From Verrucomicrobiales bacterium (lineage in GTDB: Bacteria; Verrucomicrobiota; Verrucomicrobiia; Limisphaerales; UBA9464), in the NCBI GenBank assembly GCA_027488845.1, contig JAIYBC010000046.1, forward strand, positions 84,700 through 148,699: a stretch of 64,000 nt of DNA. The letters are read 5' to 3'. The notes below the pieces were generated by a model. The model had not been told where the DNA came from. It did no database searches and saw only the letters and a program-made list of their open reading frames with translations. Both the position numbers and the translations under genes were made by a program. This document shows, one piece after another, positions 28,401 to 34,928 of the stretch (position 1 is its first letter; the number at the start of each line of letters is the position of its first letter).

Positions 28401-29409
28401 GTTCTGCGTATCCATTTTGAAAGAGCTGACTATTGACTGCTTCACGAGCTTGTGGACGAGTAGCCACCAGTAATCGGATGCTTTTCGATTTAGAGGCTGC
28501 TGACGCAACTTGTCCTAATACTTGATCTAGTCGATGAGCATCTTCAACCACCAGGACGAGATCGCTTTCGCGGCCCAGTAGATCGATTGTCTCCGCTTCG
28601 ATCTGTCTTCCGCCAACTTGCAGAAATCGCACGCGGGGCATCCCAGCCGCTGAATCCAGCCTCTTCGCGAGCTCTAGTAGAAGTCGGCTTTTCCCCTGTC
28701 CGCCGCTGGAGGACAAGATCAGAGCTTTCCCCGCTTCGTCTTTCGCGAAAGCTTCGAGCAACGAAAGCGTTTCCCCTGAGACAAAGGCTGTCTTGTGGTG
28801 AAACAGCCTCCGATCGTCTGCTAAGTCATGGGCATAGAATTCCTTCCAACTGAGCAGAATATTCGGTCCCCAGGGAAAGAGCCGTCTGACCCACTCAGTC
28901 CCAAACTGCTCAAATGACTGAACAAGCTTCATTCCGTTTTCTACCGGAAGAAGTTTTTGAACTTCGGTTGTCAGGCGAGATGCGTCCCACCACATCCACC
29001 GACTACGAGAATGAATCTCGATCTGTGCTTTGTCGGATAGGCTACAGGTAGTCACTAGCACGTACTGCCGAATGTCTGGTCGATCTTTTTCGGCACGATT
29101 AATTGTTTCACGGACCTTGGCCGGACTGAAAGACTTCACCTTTTTGCATTGTACAAGCCACACTTCATTTGACTCCAACTCTACCTGAATATCTCCGCCA
29201 CGTTGATCTGTCCCGCCCCCAAGTCTTGAAGCGCTAATAACACGTAGTTCGGAAACTTTGCCTTCACGTTGGCAGATTATCTTCGGGTGATAGTTGAGCC
29301 AATCGGTGCAGAACTGCTCGAAAGCACTGTAATCCAGTTTCCAGAAGGGAAGTGCGGATGCCTCAGATCCGGTTGGCTGTGCATTTGTGCCACGCATTTT
29401 AGATCTCAT
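25453..29409 (-). CDS. Second nuclease-STAND NTPase
   Basis: 1318 residues from ATG at 29409; a second ATG at 29397 is possible. The N-terminal 150 residues are a PD-(D/E)XK-like restriction domain: FEQFCTDWL (30-38), Asp73 in QRGGDIQVELES, and Gln87-x-Lys89 in VWLVQCKKVKSF. STAND core: Walker A SSSGGQGKSRLL with Lys240, and a Walker B-like LVLVVEDAHRLDQVL. The C-terminal 800 residues are helical repeats without motifs. It is not closely similar to STAND gene 1 apart from overall plan. Base composition is far more AT-rich than the host. The start codon overlaps by ATGA the stop of the shortened AbiEii frame, so it may be translated from the AbiE transcript. Probably an abortive-infection or antiphage effector. 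Confidence 0.75.
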   Translation of the reverse strand: MRSKMRGTNAQPTGSEASALPFWKLDYSAFEQFCTDWLNYHPKIICQREGKVSELRVISASRLGGGTDQRGGDIQVELESNEVWLVQCKKVKSFSPAKVRETINRAEKDRPDIRQYVLVTTCSLSDKAQIEIHSRSRWMWWDASRLTTEVQKLLPVENGMKLVQSFEQFGTEWVRRLFPWGPNILLSWKEFYAHDLADDRRLFHHKTAFVSGETLSLLEAFAKDEAGKALILSSSGGQGKSRLLLELAKRLDSAAGMPRVRFLQVGGRQIEAETIDLLGRESDLVLVVEDAHRLDQVLGQVASAASKSKSIRLLVATRPQAREAVNSQLFQNGYAERILKPLELPRWSRGEIESLAHNVLNSSKQLHVPRLAALADRCPLLVVLGGALINSGSIPEAMTNEETFRELVFKGFQDEFLRLQAEVKRDRLRRLIRFIALISPTPRTNELLQKAGEIVECSALDVAEDMDLLLASGLLAENAEGIRLYPDLFADAVALNFCLDGNGRTSPLLSSIIAKLPGKDFPALLRNLAQADWESRSKRKAKNSFFDPVWSEFICRFQSSTWWGRRELINEWSAFGVFQPERTLELAELALRSTLDPSSAAEESKYLGHRKAMLDSLPSMMKPIVMWHPNLARNALDLLWQLDSKQPHPNHSLDHSPIGIISSVAKFSVEPHHGPSSVIAWLEKELSNESSINRLRKEPWLLPALLDSYFARVAERSWHTGKTVHFQSIPLSAERTKPFRDRALTIAKQFAYSGDLQLVIPALRVLRAGIERFFPRYRLEAGQANWDEWRPARLEALDALKTTILANQSSHTIQFVIRQQLRDIIKYDKDSAFVDACAKVLSSIPDTFELRFARVIASAAHDEIQDGRSDIGLDDYKNCEQVWRKFCREVVEDAAARFTTANAFLSFLRQENKVLRQAGLSVQPDVALNLLALKSHAWGEALLRELCSSEATDFDYDLGAVLGPVSQAASDIYTQVLYRLPEVGRIGQVCSLIKHLGLKGFHGGGLSAVDRTSMDLCADRDEEDVLCTVAWVLGHYLVSESSWGLELLSRLVPETEKGAKEVILSLEQFCKNHMGRLNWDLIEKSLKNVGAFCLSLTAEVENSLDKIAKLYPRQTYNLFRDLTQSSASSDSNVLFRLGSGTLPGVGDFGDPSFLDQEIAVQWKNATNAGQYSDAYLALVRALIDSDSKTRTIRIGGIVSQCFTGSELVLAAKIPATSGSRFVFQYHDLVREILTRSHALGVHTELFHVLLHSACGAGRSYSNNQLDPQYRYIREEAERLAHCFAGDVILEPFYNAIVRYEIRDAEMNRNMFPANVDDL

Positions 29410-29816
29410 GGAGTCATTGGGTTGAAACTTCCTTTTGAGCCTTGGGCTGAAACCAATTTGCCGACACGAAGTTGGGACGACCGAAGAGTCGGGGCAGGCT
29501 GAGAACCTGTTCGAAGTCGCTGTGGAGATCCAAGGACCTCGGGCTCGTTCGGTCCGCCGAAGCCGAGGAAGGCCCGGTCGATGGAAACGTCGATGTCCTC
29601 GGAGAATCGCTGGATGACCTTGAACACCTTCGAAAGCGATGTCCCGCCCTTGAAGACCAGGTGCTCTCCGATCTGCGGCAGGCGGAACAGCTCCTGCAAC
29701 GTCCAGCACACCCAGAAATCCTTCTCGACGACGATGGAATCGATGCCGGTCTGCCGCGCCGTCTCGGAAAAGAGTTCCGAGCGCTGCCGTGGCCCGAGTT
29801 GGAGCACTTCATTCAT
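29406..29816 (-). CDS. AbiEii-type nucleotidyltransferase toxin, C-terminally truncated
   Basis: 136 residues from ATG at 29816. The first 95 follow AbiEii: TGIDSIVVEKDFWVCWTLQELF, HLVFKGGTSLSKVFKVIQRF with the nucleotidyltransferase GG-S motif, and SEDIDVSI with the Asp-x-Asp pair. After FLGFGGPNEPEV the match is lost, and about 40 unrelated residues follow. Family members are near 300 residues, so the later catalytic and structural parts are missing, probably through a deletion near 29530-29545 when the second STAND gene was joined. It overlaps AbiEi by 8 bp upstream and the STAND start by 4 bp downstream. Likely not a working toxin; its translation may now serve coupling. Confidence 0.8.
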   Translation of the reverse strand: MNEVLQLGPRQRSELFSETARQTGIDSIVVEKDFWVCWTLQELFRLPQIGEHLVFKGGTSLSKVFKVIQRFSEDIDVSIDRAFLGFGGPNEPEVLGSPQRLRTGSQPAPTLRSSQLRVGKLVSAQGSKGSFNPMTP

Positions 29817-30417
29817 GTCCGTCCTGTGAGATCTTCTGTGCCAGCGGTTTCATCCAAGCGGGCACCCCGGGCGTGAGCGCCGCCAGATCCTTCTTCGTTC
29901 CCGGGTCCAAGTCGCGGCGAAGCCGGGCAACGTGCCTTTCCATTTCGGTGCTCCCCTTCAGATGACGCAGCGCCTGGATCACCAATCCGGCGCGTCGGCC
30001 AGCGCCCAGCAGGTTGCGGGGTGCGGCCCGACGAAAGACCAGCGTCAGTTTGCCCAGAGGCACCTTCCGGGCGAGTCCGTCGGTCAGGATGATGATCTTC
30101 GCCGGAACCTGGTCCGACAATCCCAGCGCGTTCGCGGCGTAGGCTCCCGTGAACTGCCACTGGGCATGGCTGCCTTCCATCAACGCCCGCACCGTCGCCA
30201 CGATGTCCGGTCCCGTCTGGCCGAGGATCGGATGCGGACGCGGCAGGTGGTAAAGCCCGCGCCGGACCCGCTGGAGCTTTCCGACCTTCACCAACCGGTG
30301 CAAGGCCACCCCCACCGCCGACCGACTCCCCAAGTCGAGGAACTGCTTCGGCAAGAACACGCCCCCGGGCTCGCCTCGGCGAATGCGGCTCAAGATGCTC
30401 TTTTCAATGGGCTGCAC
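29809..30417 (-). CDS. AbiEi-type antitoxin
   Basis: 202 residues from GTG at 30417. N-terminal winged helix of the AbiEi family: KSILSRIRRGEPGGVFLPKQ, then ALHRLVKVGKLQRVRRGLYH and LPRPHPILGQTGPD. The C-terminal antitoxin domain follows: FTGAYAANALGLSDQVPAKI, ILTDGLARKVPLGKLTLVFR, AGLVIQALRHLKGS. Family members bind inverted repeats in their own promoter and repress the operon; a 9-bp inverted repeat lies 21-50 bp upstream here. GC-rich like the host, unlike the STAND gene downstream. The antitoxin appears intact although the toxin is truncated. Confidence 0.88.
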   Translation of the reverse strand: MQPIEKSILSRIRRGEPGGVFLPKQFLDLGSRSAVGVALHRLVKVGKLQRVRRGLYHLPRPHPILGQTGPDIVATVRALMEGSHAQWQFTGAYAANALGLSDQVPAKIIILTDGLARKVPLGKLTLVFRRAAPRNLLGAGRRAGLVIQALRHLKGSTEMERHVARLRRDLDPGTKKDLAALTPGVPAWMKPLAQKISQDGHE

Positions 30418-30437
30418 GGCAATGAGTCACTCGATTC

Positions 30438-30467
30438 TGTAACAAATACTCGCCTGTTTTTGTTACA
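30438..30467. promoter_or_regulatory. Inverted repeat, probable AbiEi operator
   Basis: TGTAACAAA at 30438-30446 and its exact reverse complement TTTGTTACA at 30459-30467, with a 12-bp spacer, directly upstream of the AbiEi start. AbiEi proteins are known to repress by binding such repeats. If so, this site would also control the second STAND gene. Confidence 0.6.
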
Positions 30468-30856
30468 AGATTCCTGCCGCAACCGCAAGCCCTTCATCCG
30501 GGGTTTGTTCGGCTTCAGCCGACGATGACTCCCGGCGGCTCGCTGTCACTGGACCGCTCCGCGAGAACTGCCGGTTCCTCGCTGATTCCAAGGGAACCTG
30601 GTAGGGGCTTGACGGGTGCGGGGTGACGGCGGGCGATGCCACCTGAGACGCTCGGACACCTGTTCGGACTGGCAAAGAGGTGGCGCCTGATGGACGCACA
30701 GTCCGCAAATCGAGAAACTGACACCAAAACTGACACCAACCGAGCAAGGGCTGGGAAACCGGAGTTCACGCGGGTTATGCGGATTAGATTTGCAGGGCGG
30801 ACGATGGGATCGGAGTATACGCAAGTCGTTAACGATACCAGCAGGTCAAGCCTGAC

Positions 30857-30890
30857 CGAGCCCTACCTCTGGAGCCATCTTCCCAGGCTC
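30857..30890. repeat. attR: partial tRNA-Asn copy, island right boundary
   Basis: 34-bp exact copy of 17079-17112, carrying only the tRNA 3' end (no D-arm or anticodon), so not a tRNA gene. Weaker homology with the left end continues to about 30941, including CGTCCGGAATCCCTTCCCTC and ACCGTCGTGCCCG. Confidence 0.85.
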
Positions 30891-31811
30891 TCCCCTAACG
30901 TCCGGAATCCCTTCCCTCCTGAGCGGGTACCGTCGTGCCCGAAGCCGGCCCTGAGCCACATTGGGAACGCCGGAACCTCCCATCCCCGACGGCAGAGGCC
31001 CGCTTCCGTCCCCTTCCCCAAACTCCGCGTCTCCGCGTCTCCGCGTGACCCTTCCGGCGTCGCCCTGGTAGGCCGTCTCCCCCGAGCCGGCCCTCCTTGG
31101 GGCACGGAGCAGCTACGGGAGTCCGGAGGCATGGAGTCCCGGCTTCAGCCGGCGAACACCAACCCAATCCGGCGACGCTGGTCCACCGCCGGACCGCAGA
31201 GGGTGGTTGCCGTTTCCGATGGGTCCCTCGATGAATCTTGGGCGTCTGAGATGCAATGCAGGTCCACCTGTAGGAATGCCGTTCAACGAACTGCCGAAGG
31301 CGTCGACCCCATCGAACCAGACCAAGGGTTTCCCTCGATCTCCCACCACTTCCATATCTGTGTCCCTCTGCGAGATCTGTGGATGAAACTCCCAAACTCC
31401 GAATCCACAGACGCTTGCATCCGCAGATTTCACAGATCGGCGCAGATGGAATTCAGGAAATCGACCTCGGACGTGTCCCCATTGCGGGCGTAATGCCCGG
31501 AAATGCCGCATTTCTCCTGGATGCAGAAATCGGATCGGGTGAGTGGAGACGAACCCGCCAGGATCCGGCGTTGGCCACTTGATGCAAACGGCGACTTCTC
31601 GAATCCAGCGGTTCCGACTCCCTGCGTGCCCTCTTCCACGGAGGGATCCGCACCCACTGATTGCTGCGGCGAATACACAGCCTCGCGCTCGGTCTCGGCC
31701 GGATCGCGGCTGCCATCCTGCCGTCCACGTCGCGGTGCCGAGCGGTGGCGTCCCACCCGCAGCCGAATATTTGTTTGAACCCGACGGCCTCGGCCGCTAT
31801 GCCGCCCCACG
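30891..31811. other. Gene-poor stretch with repeat debris
   Basis: No open frame here has a recognisable motif or start context. It holds fragments of the dispersed repeat family (CTCCGCGTCTCCGCGTCTCC at about 31024) and a second family with ATCTGTGGATG (31374) and CGCAGATTTCACAGATCGGC (31422), which are near inverted copies. The last 100 bp presumably contain the promoter of the metal-efflux operon, not identified. Inside the island, 30418-30856 also shows no gene beyond the AbiE operator. Confidence 0.5.
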
Positions 31812-32207
31812 TTGATCGCTTGGCGTTGGTTCTTGTCCGTCGTGCTCGCACTCCTCTGGGTGCCGCTGGCGGCGCATTGCGAGATCGAGAGGCTGATCGA
31901 CGTGGAGCTCTGCCATCACGCCGACACGGACCACGCATCGGATTCGGACGACGCCGGTTGCGACGATTGCTCCCTGTGCCAGTCGGCCAAGGTCGGTCCG
32001 CAGTTCAGGATCAAGCTGGGCGACCTCAAGCCGGCGTTCGTGGCCGTCTTGTCCCCGTGGCCACCATCGTGCGATCACAGCTTCGCTCCGATTGCATCAC
32101 CGCAGATCACCCCTTCGCCACACGCAGGTGACTCCGTCGTGCCACACGTCTTCCTGCTGACTTCGCGCACGTCGCTTCCGGTGCGCGCGCCTTCCCTCGC
32201 TTCGTAG
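31812..32207 (+). CDS. Small exported Cys/His-rich protein ahead of metal efflux genes
   Basis: 131 residues from a TTG at 31812, with a hydrophobic signal segment WRWFLSVVLALLWVPLAAHC. Cysteines and acidic/His residues cluster after it (ELCHHADTDHASDSDD, AGCDDCSLCQSA), suggesting metal binding in the periplasm. The C-terminus is Pro/Ser-rich. The start is uncertain because no ribosome-binding site is clear. 103 bp before the TolC-like gene, same strand, so likely first in the operon. No family name can be given. Confidence 0.55.
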   Translation: MIAWRWFLSVVLALLWVPLAAHCEIERLIDVELCHHADTDHASDSDDAGCDDCSLCQSAKVGPQFRIKLGDLKPAFVAVLSPWPPSCDHSFAPIASPQITPSPHAGDSVVPHVFLLTSRTSLPVRAPSLAS

Positions 32208-32310
32208 GCGGCCCCTGTCCAAACGGGTCGCATTCCTTCACGGGCCTCCTTTGCCTGCCTGTTTCGGTTCATCCCGGGATCCGTCCCGTCTCCCCGTCCG
32301 AAGTCCGTCC

Positions 32311-33564
32311 ATGAAGCGTGTTTCTCCATCCCTGATTCTCGTCCTGACACTGGCCGGTTGGATCTTCCAACCGGCCATGGCCGCCGTCTTTTCCTGTGAT
32401 CAGGCGGTGGCGCAGGCGCTCACGCACAACGCCGATCTGGACGCGGCACGCATCACCGTGGCCGAAGCGCGGGGACGGCTGGTGCAGGCGGGCCGACTTT
32501 CGAATCCCGAGGTCGAGGCGGCGATACGGCCGCACGCGAACGGCCGCGAGCGTGTCGGCGAGTTCGGTGTCACCCAACGCTTTCCGCTGACCGCCCGGCT
32601 TCGCCTGGCCAAGGACGTCTCGAGGCTGGAACTCGCCGCCGCCGAGGCCGAGGTCGCGGACGCGGAGCGCCGGCTGGCCGGCGAGGTTCGCACGGCCGTG
32701 ACGCAGATGCTGGTGCTGGCCGCCCGGATGGACCTCCGTCGGCGCCAGCAGTCCAACAGCGTTGAACTGGCGGAGTTCGCCCGAAGGACCGCGGCCGCCG
32801 GCGAGGGTCCCGGGATCGATGCGCTGCAATTCGACCTGGAGACCTCCCAACACGCGATCCGGCTGAAGGCCCTGGAGGCCGAGTCCAACGTGTTGCGGGC
32901 CCAGTTGCGTCCGCTGCTGGGAATGGCCGACGCGGAGGAACTGTCGTTCTCCGGCTCGCTCGCGGAACCCCAAGCCGCTCCGCCGGTGCCGCATCCCCCG
33001 GAGAACCGCCGTCCGGATCAGGTCGCGGCCGCAGCCCGAACCGGCGCGGCCCAGGAGGCCGTCCGGCTTGCCGGCGCAGGAAAGTGGGAGGACGCGGGCC
33101 TCGGTTTCTTCGGCGAGATCGACCGCAACGAGGATGGTCCCTTCGGCCTGCAGACCGACCACCGCGTGGGAATCCGGCTCAGCGTGCCACTGCCGTTGTG
33201 GAACCGGAACCGCGGCCGGATCGACGAGGCCTCGGCCACCGTCCGGCGGGTCGCCATGGAGGCGGAGGCGCTGGACCGACGGGTGAGGTCCGAGATCGCG
33301 GCCGCGGACTCCGAGATGCGCGGCGCCTTCGCGACCCTGCGCGGGATCACCGACTCCCTGTTGCCGCAGGCACGGGCGATCGAGGATCGGATCAAGAACG
33401 CACGGGCCGTGGGCCAGGCGTCGTTCACCGACCTTCTCCGTGCCCGTGATCGACGCCTGGAGCTGGAGTCGTCCCGCATCGACGCACTGGCGGGATATCA
33501 TCTCGCCGCAGTGCGCCTCCAGACCGCGGTCGGAGGCGTCGGACAACCCCCGAAGACCCGATGA
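32311..33564 (+). CDS. TolC-like outer-membrane efflux protein (CusC/CzcC type)
   Basis: 417 residues from ATG at 32311. Signal peptide SLILVLTLAGWIFQPAMAA. Two outer-membrane efflux repeats with long coiled-coil helices: QAVAQALTHNADLDAARITV, RLVQAGRLSNPEVEAAI, and in the second half RIDEASATVRRVAMEAEAL, VGQASFTDLLRARDRRLELE. Forms the trimeric outer-membrane channel of a tripartite RND pump with the two genes that follow. Its stop overlaps an ATG (ATGA at 33561), but the next protein probably begins later. Confidence 0.9.
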   Translation: MKRVSPSLILVLTLAGWIFQPAMAAVFSCDQAVAQALTHNADLDAARITVAEARGRLVQAGRLSNPEVEAAIRPHANGRERVGEFGVTQRFPLTARLRLAKDVSRLELAAAEAEVADAERRLAGEVRTAVTQMLVLAARMDLRRRQQSNSVELAEFARRTAAAGEGPGIDALQFDLETSQHAIRLKALEAESNVLRAQLRPLLGMADAEELSFSGSLAEPQAAPPVPHPPENRRPDQVAAAARTGAAQEAVRLAGAGKWEDAGLGFFGEIDRNEDGPFGLQTDHRVGIRLSVPLPLWNRNRGRIDEASATVRRVAMEAEALDRRVRSEIAAADSEMRGAFATLRGITDSLLPQARAIEDRIKNARAVGQASFTDLLRARDRRLELESSRIDALAGYHLAAVRLQTAVGGVGQPPKTR

Positions 33565-33743
33565 ACCATCCGATTCACCCGCCGGCCATGCGCTTCTTCC
33601 TTCGGCTGCCGATGTTTCTCAAGTGGGCTGGCGTATCGGGTTGGCGTTCGAGGCCGGCATTGCCGTCACCGCCCTGCCCCGCTTCCTCACACTGCGGCTT
33701 TCCAAGACGGCCGGAGTTCCACTCCGAGTTTCCCCCTTCCAAC

Positions 33744-34928
33744 ATGATCCGACTTCTCACCCGGTGTCTGCTGTTGGCCGCCGCAATCGGCACCGTCCAG
33801 GCGGCCGACTCGGCCAAGGCGGCGCGCCTCGCCAACACCGTCTTCCTCGACGAGATCGGCGTCAAAAACCTGCGTCTGGAGACCGTCGAAGCGGAGGAAC
33901 AGGTCTTCGAGGAGACCGTTTTCGCGCTCGGACGCATCGAGGTGCTCCCGGGCAGGAAGTCCGTCGTCAGCAGCCGCATTCCCGGAAGGGCGGTGCAGGT
34001 CAAGGCCCGCCCGGACCATGCCGTCAAGGCGGGGGACCCGCTGGTCGTGGTCGAGAGCCGCCAGGCGGGAGACCCACCGCCCCAAGTCGTCCTGACGTCG
34101 CCCATGGACGGCTTGATCGCGGAATTGGACGTCGTCGAGGGAGACCCGGTCAGCCCGGACAAGGCGCTGCTCGCCGTCGTCGACCTTTCCACGGTGTACG
34201 CACTCGCACGGGTGCCCGTGCATCTGGCCAGCCGGATGAGGCCGGGACTGCGTGTCCGCGTGACCTCCTCCGGTTGGCCTGGGGAAACCTGGGAGACGAA
34301 GGTCGAGCACTTGGGGGCGCTGGCCGATCCGGTTTCCGGGACCTTGGAGGTGGCCTGCCATCTCGACAACCAAGGCGTCTGGCTGCGTCCGGGCATGCCG
34401 GTCGAGTTCCACCTGATCACGGGGAGGCGGACCGAAGTCATGGCGGTTCCGCGGACCGCGGTCCAAGGCGATGGCGCCGACCGTTTCCTCTTCGTCGCGC
34501 ACGACAGCATTCCAAACGCGTTCGTCCGCGTGCCGGTCGTGGTCGGCGCGGTGAACGACCGCCTGGCCGAGATCACCGTGGGTCTGTTTCCGGGGGACAA
34601 GGTGGTGACGACCGGTGCCTATTCCCTGGCCTTCGCTGGCAAGGGCAGCGTCTCGCTCAAGGAGGCGCTGGATGCCGCGCATGGCCACGAGCACAACGAG
34701 GACGGCAGCGAGAGGGTCCAGGGCCAGAAGGCGGCCGGCCACGCGGAGGACGATGGACACGACCACGGCACCCCAGGCGGAGCGGGGCTTTACGGGCTGA
34801 CGCTCTTCTCGCTCCTGGGGAACGGCGTCCTGCTGGTGCTGCTGGTGGTCGCCACCGTGCGCGGCGGACCGAAGTCGGAGGCGCCTCCGCAGATCCCCAC
34901 GACGGGAGGCTCCGACCATGCTCAATAG
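33744..34928 (+). CDS. RND efflux membrane fusion protein with His-rich tail and C-terminal helix
   Basis: 394 residues from ATG at 33744, chosen for the signal peptide IRLLTRCLLLAAAIGTVQAA; an alternative ATG at 33561 overlapping the TolC-like stop would add 61 odd Pro/Arg-rich residues. HlyD/CusB pattern: GRIEVLPGRKSVVSSRIPGR, lipoyl-like halves around VKAGDPLVVVESRQAG and LTSPMDGLIAELDVVEGDPV, beta-barrel LRVRVTSSGWPGE. The end is unusual: a His/Asp/Glu-rich stretch (AAHGHEHNEDGSE, GHAEDDGHDHG) then a membrane helix LFSLLGNGVLLVLLVVATVR. Stop overlaps the pump start by 11 bp. Suggests a heavy-metal rather than drug pump. Confidence 0.88.
   Translation: MIRLLTRCLLLAAAIGTVQAADSAKAARLANTVFLDEIGVKNLRLETVEAEEQVFEETVFALGRIEVLPGRKSVVSSRIPGRAVQVKARPDHAVKAGDPLVVVESRQAGDPPPQVVLTSPMDGLIAELDVVEGDPVSPDKALLAVVDLSTVYALARVPVHLASRMRPGLRVRVTSSGWPGETWETKVEHLGALADPVSGTLEVACHLDNQGVWLRPGMPVEFHLITGRRTEVMAVPRTAVQGDGADRFLFVAHDSIPNAFVRVPVVVGAVNDRLAEITVGLFPGDKVVTTGAYSLAFAGKGSVSLKEALDAAHGHEHNEDGSERVQGQKAAGHAEDDGHDHGTPGGAGLYGLTLFSLLGNGVLLVLLVVATVRGGPKSEAPPQIPTTGGSDHAQ

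Larger units (their letters stand above)
17079..30890. mobile_element. tRNA-Asn genomic (defence) island, about 13.8 kb
   Basis: Bounded by the 34-bp direct repeats at the tRNA-Asn 3' end. Internal genes differ in base composition from the surroundings: flanking host genes are strongly GC-rich, the first STAND gene is moderately GC-rich, and the Ntn-hydrolase and second STAND genes are near or below half GC. Content is of defence type: broken phage-type adenine methyltransferase, two nuclease-STAND NTPases, Ntn-hydrolase, AbiE pair with shortened toxin, transposase remnant. No intact tyrosine recombinase is visible, so the island appears immobile now. The mixed composition suggests stepwise assembly from several sources. 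Confidence 0.85.

Noticed and set aside
30857..30882. Possible second tRNA-Asn
   Set aside because: Only the 3' quarter of the tRNA is present; no anticodon or D-arm. It is the attR copy.
17079..30890. Island as an intact prophage
   Set aside because: No capsid, portal, terminase, tail or lysis genes and no integrase; only the methyltransferase is phage-like.
30636..31493. 285-residue plus-strand open frame across the right island end
   Set aside because: It crosses attR and repeat debris and has no motif; a hoped-for integrase C-terminus (around the TGACACCAAAACTGACACCAA words) shows no catalytic residues.
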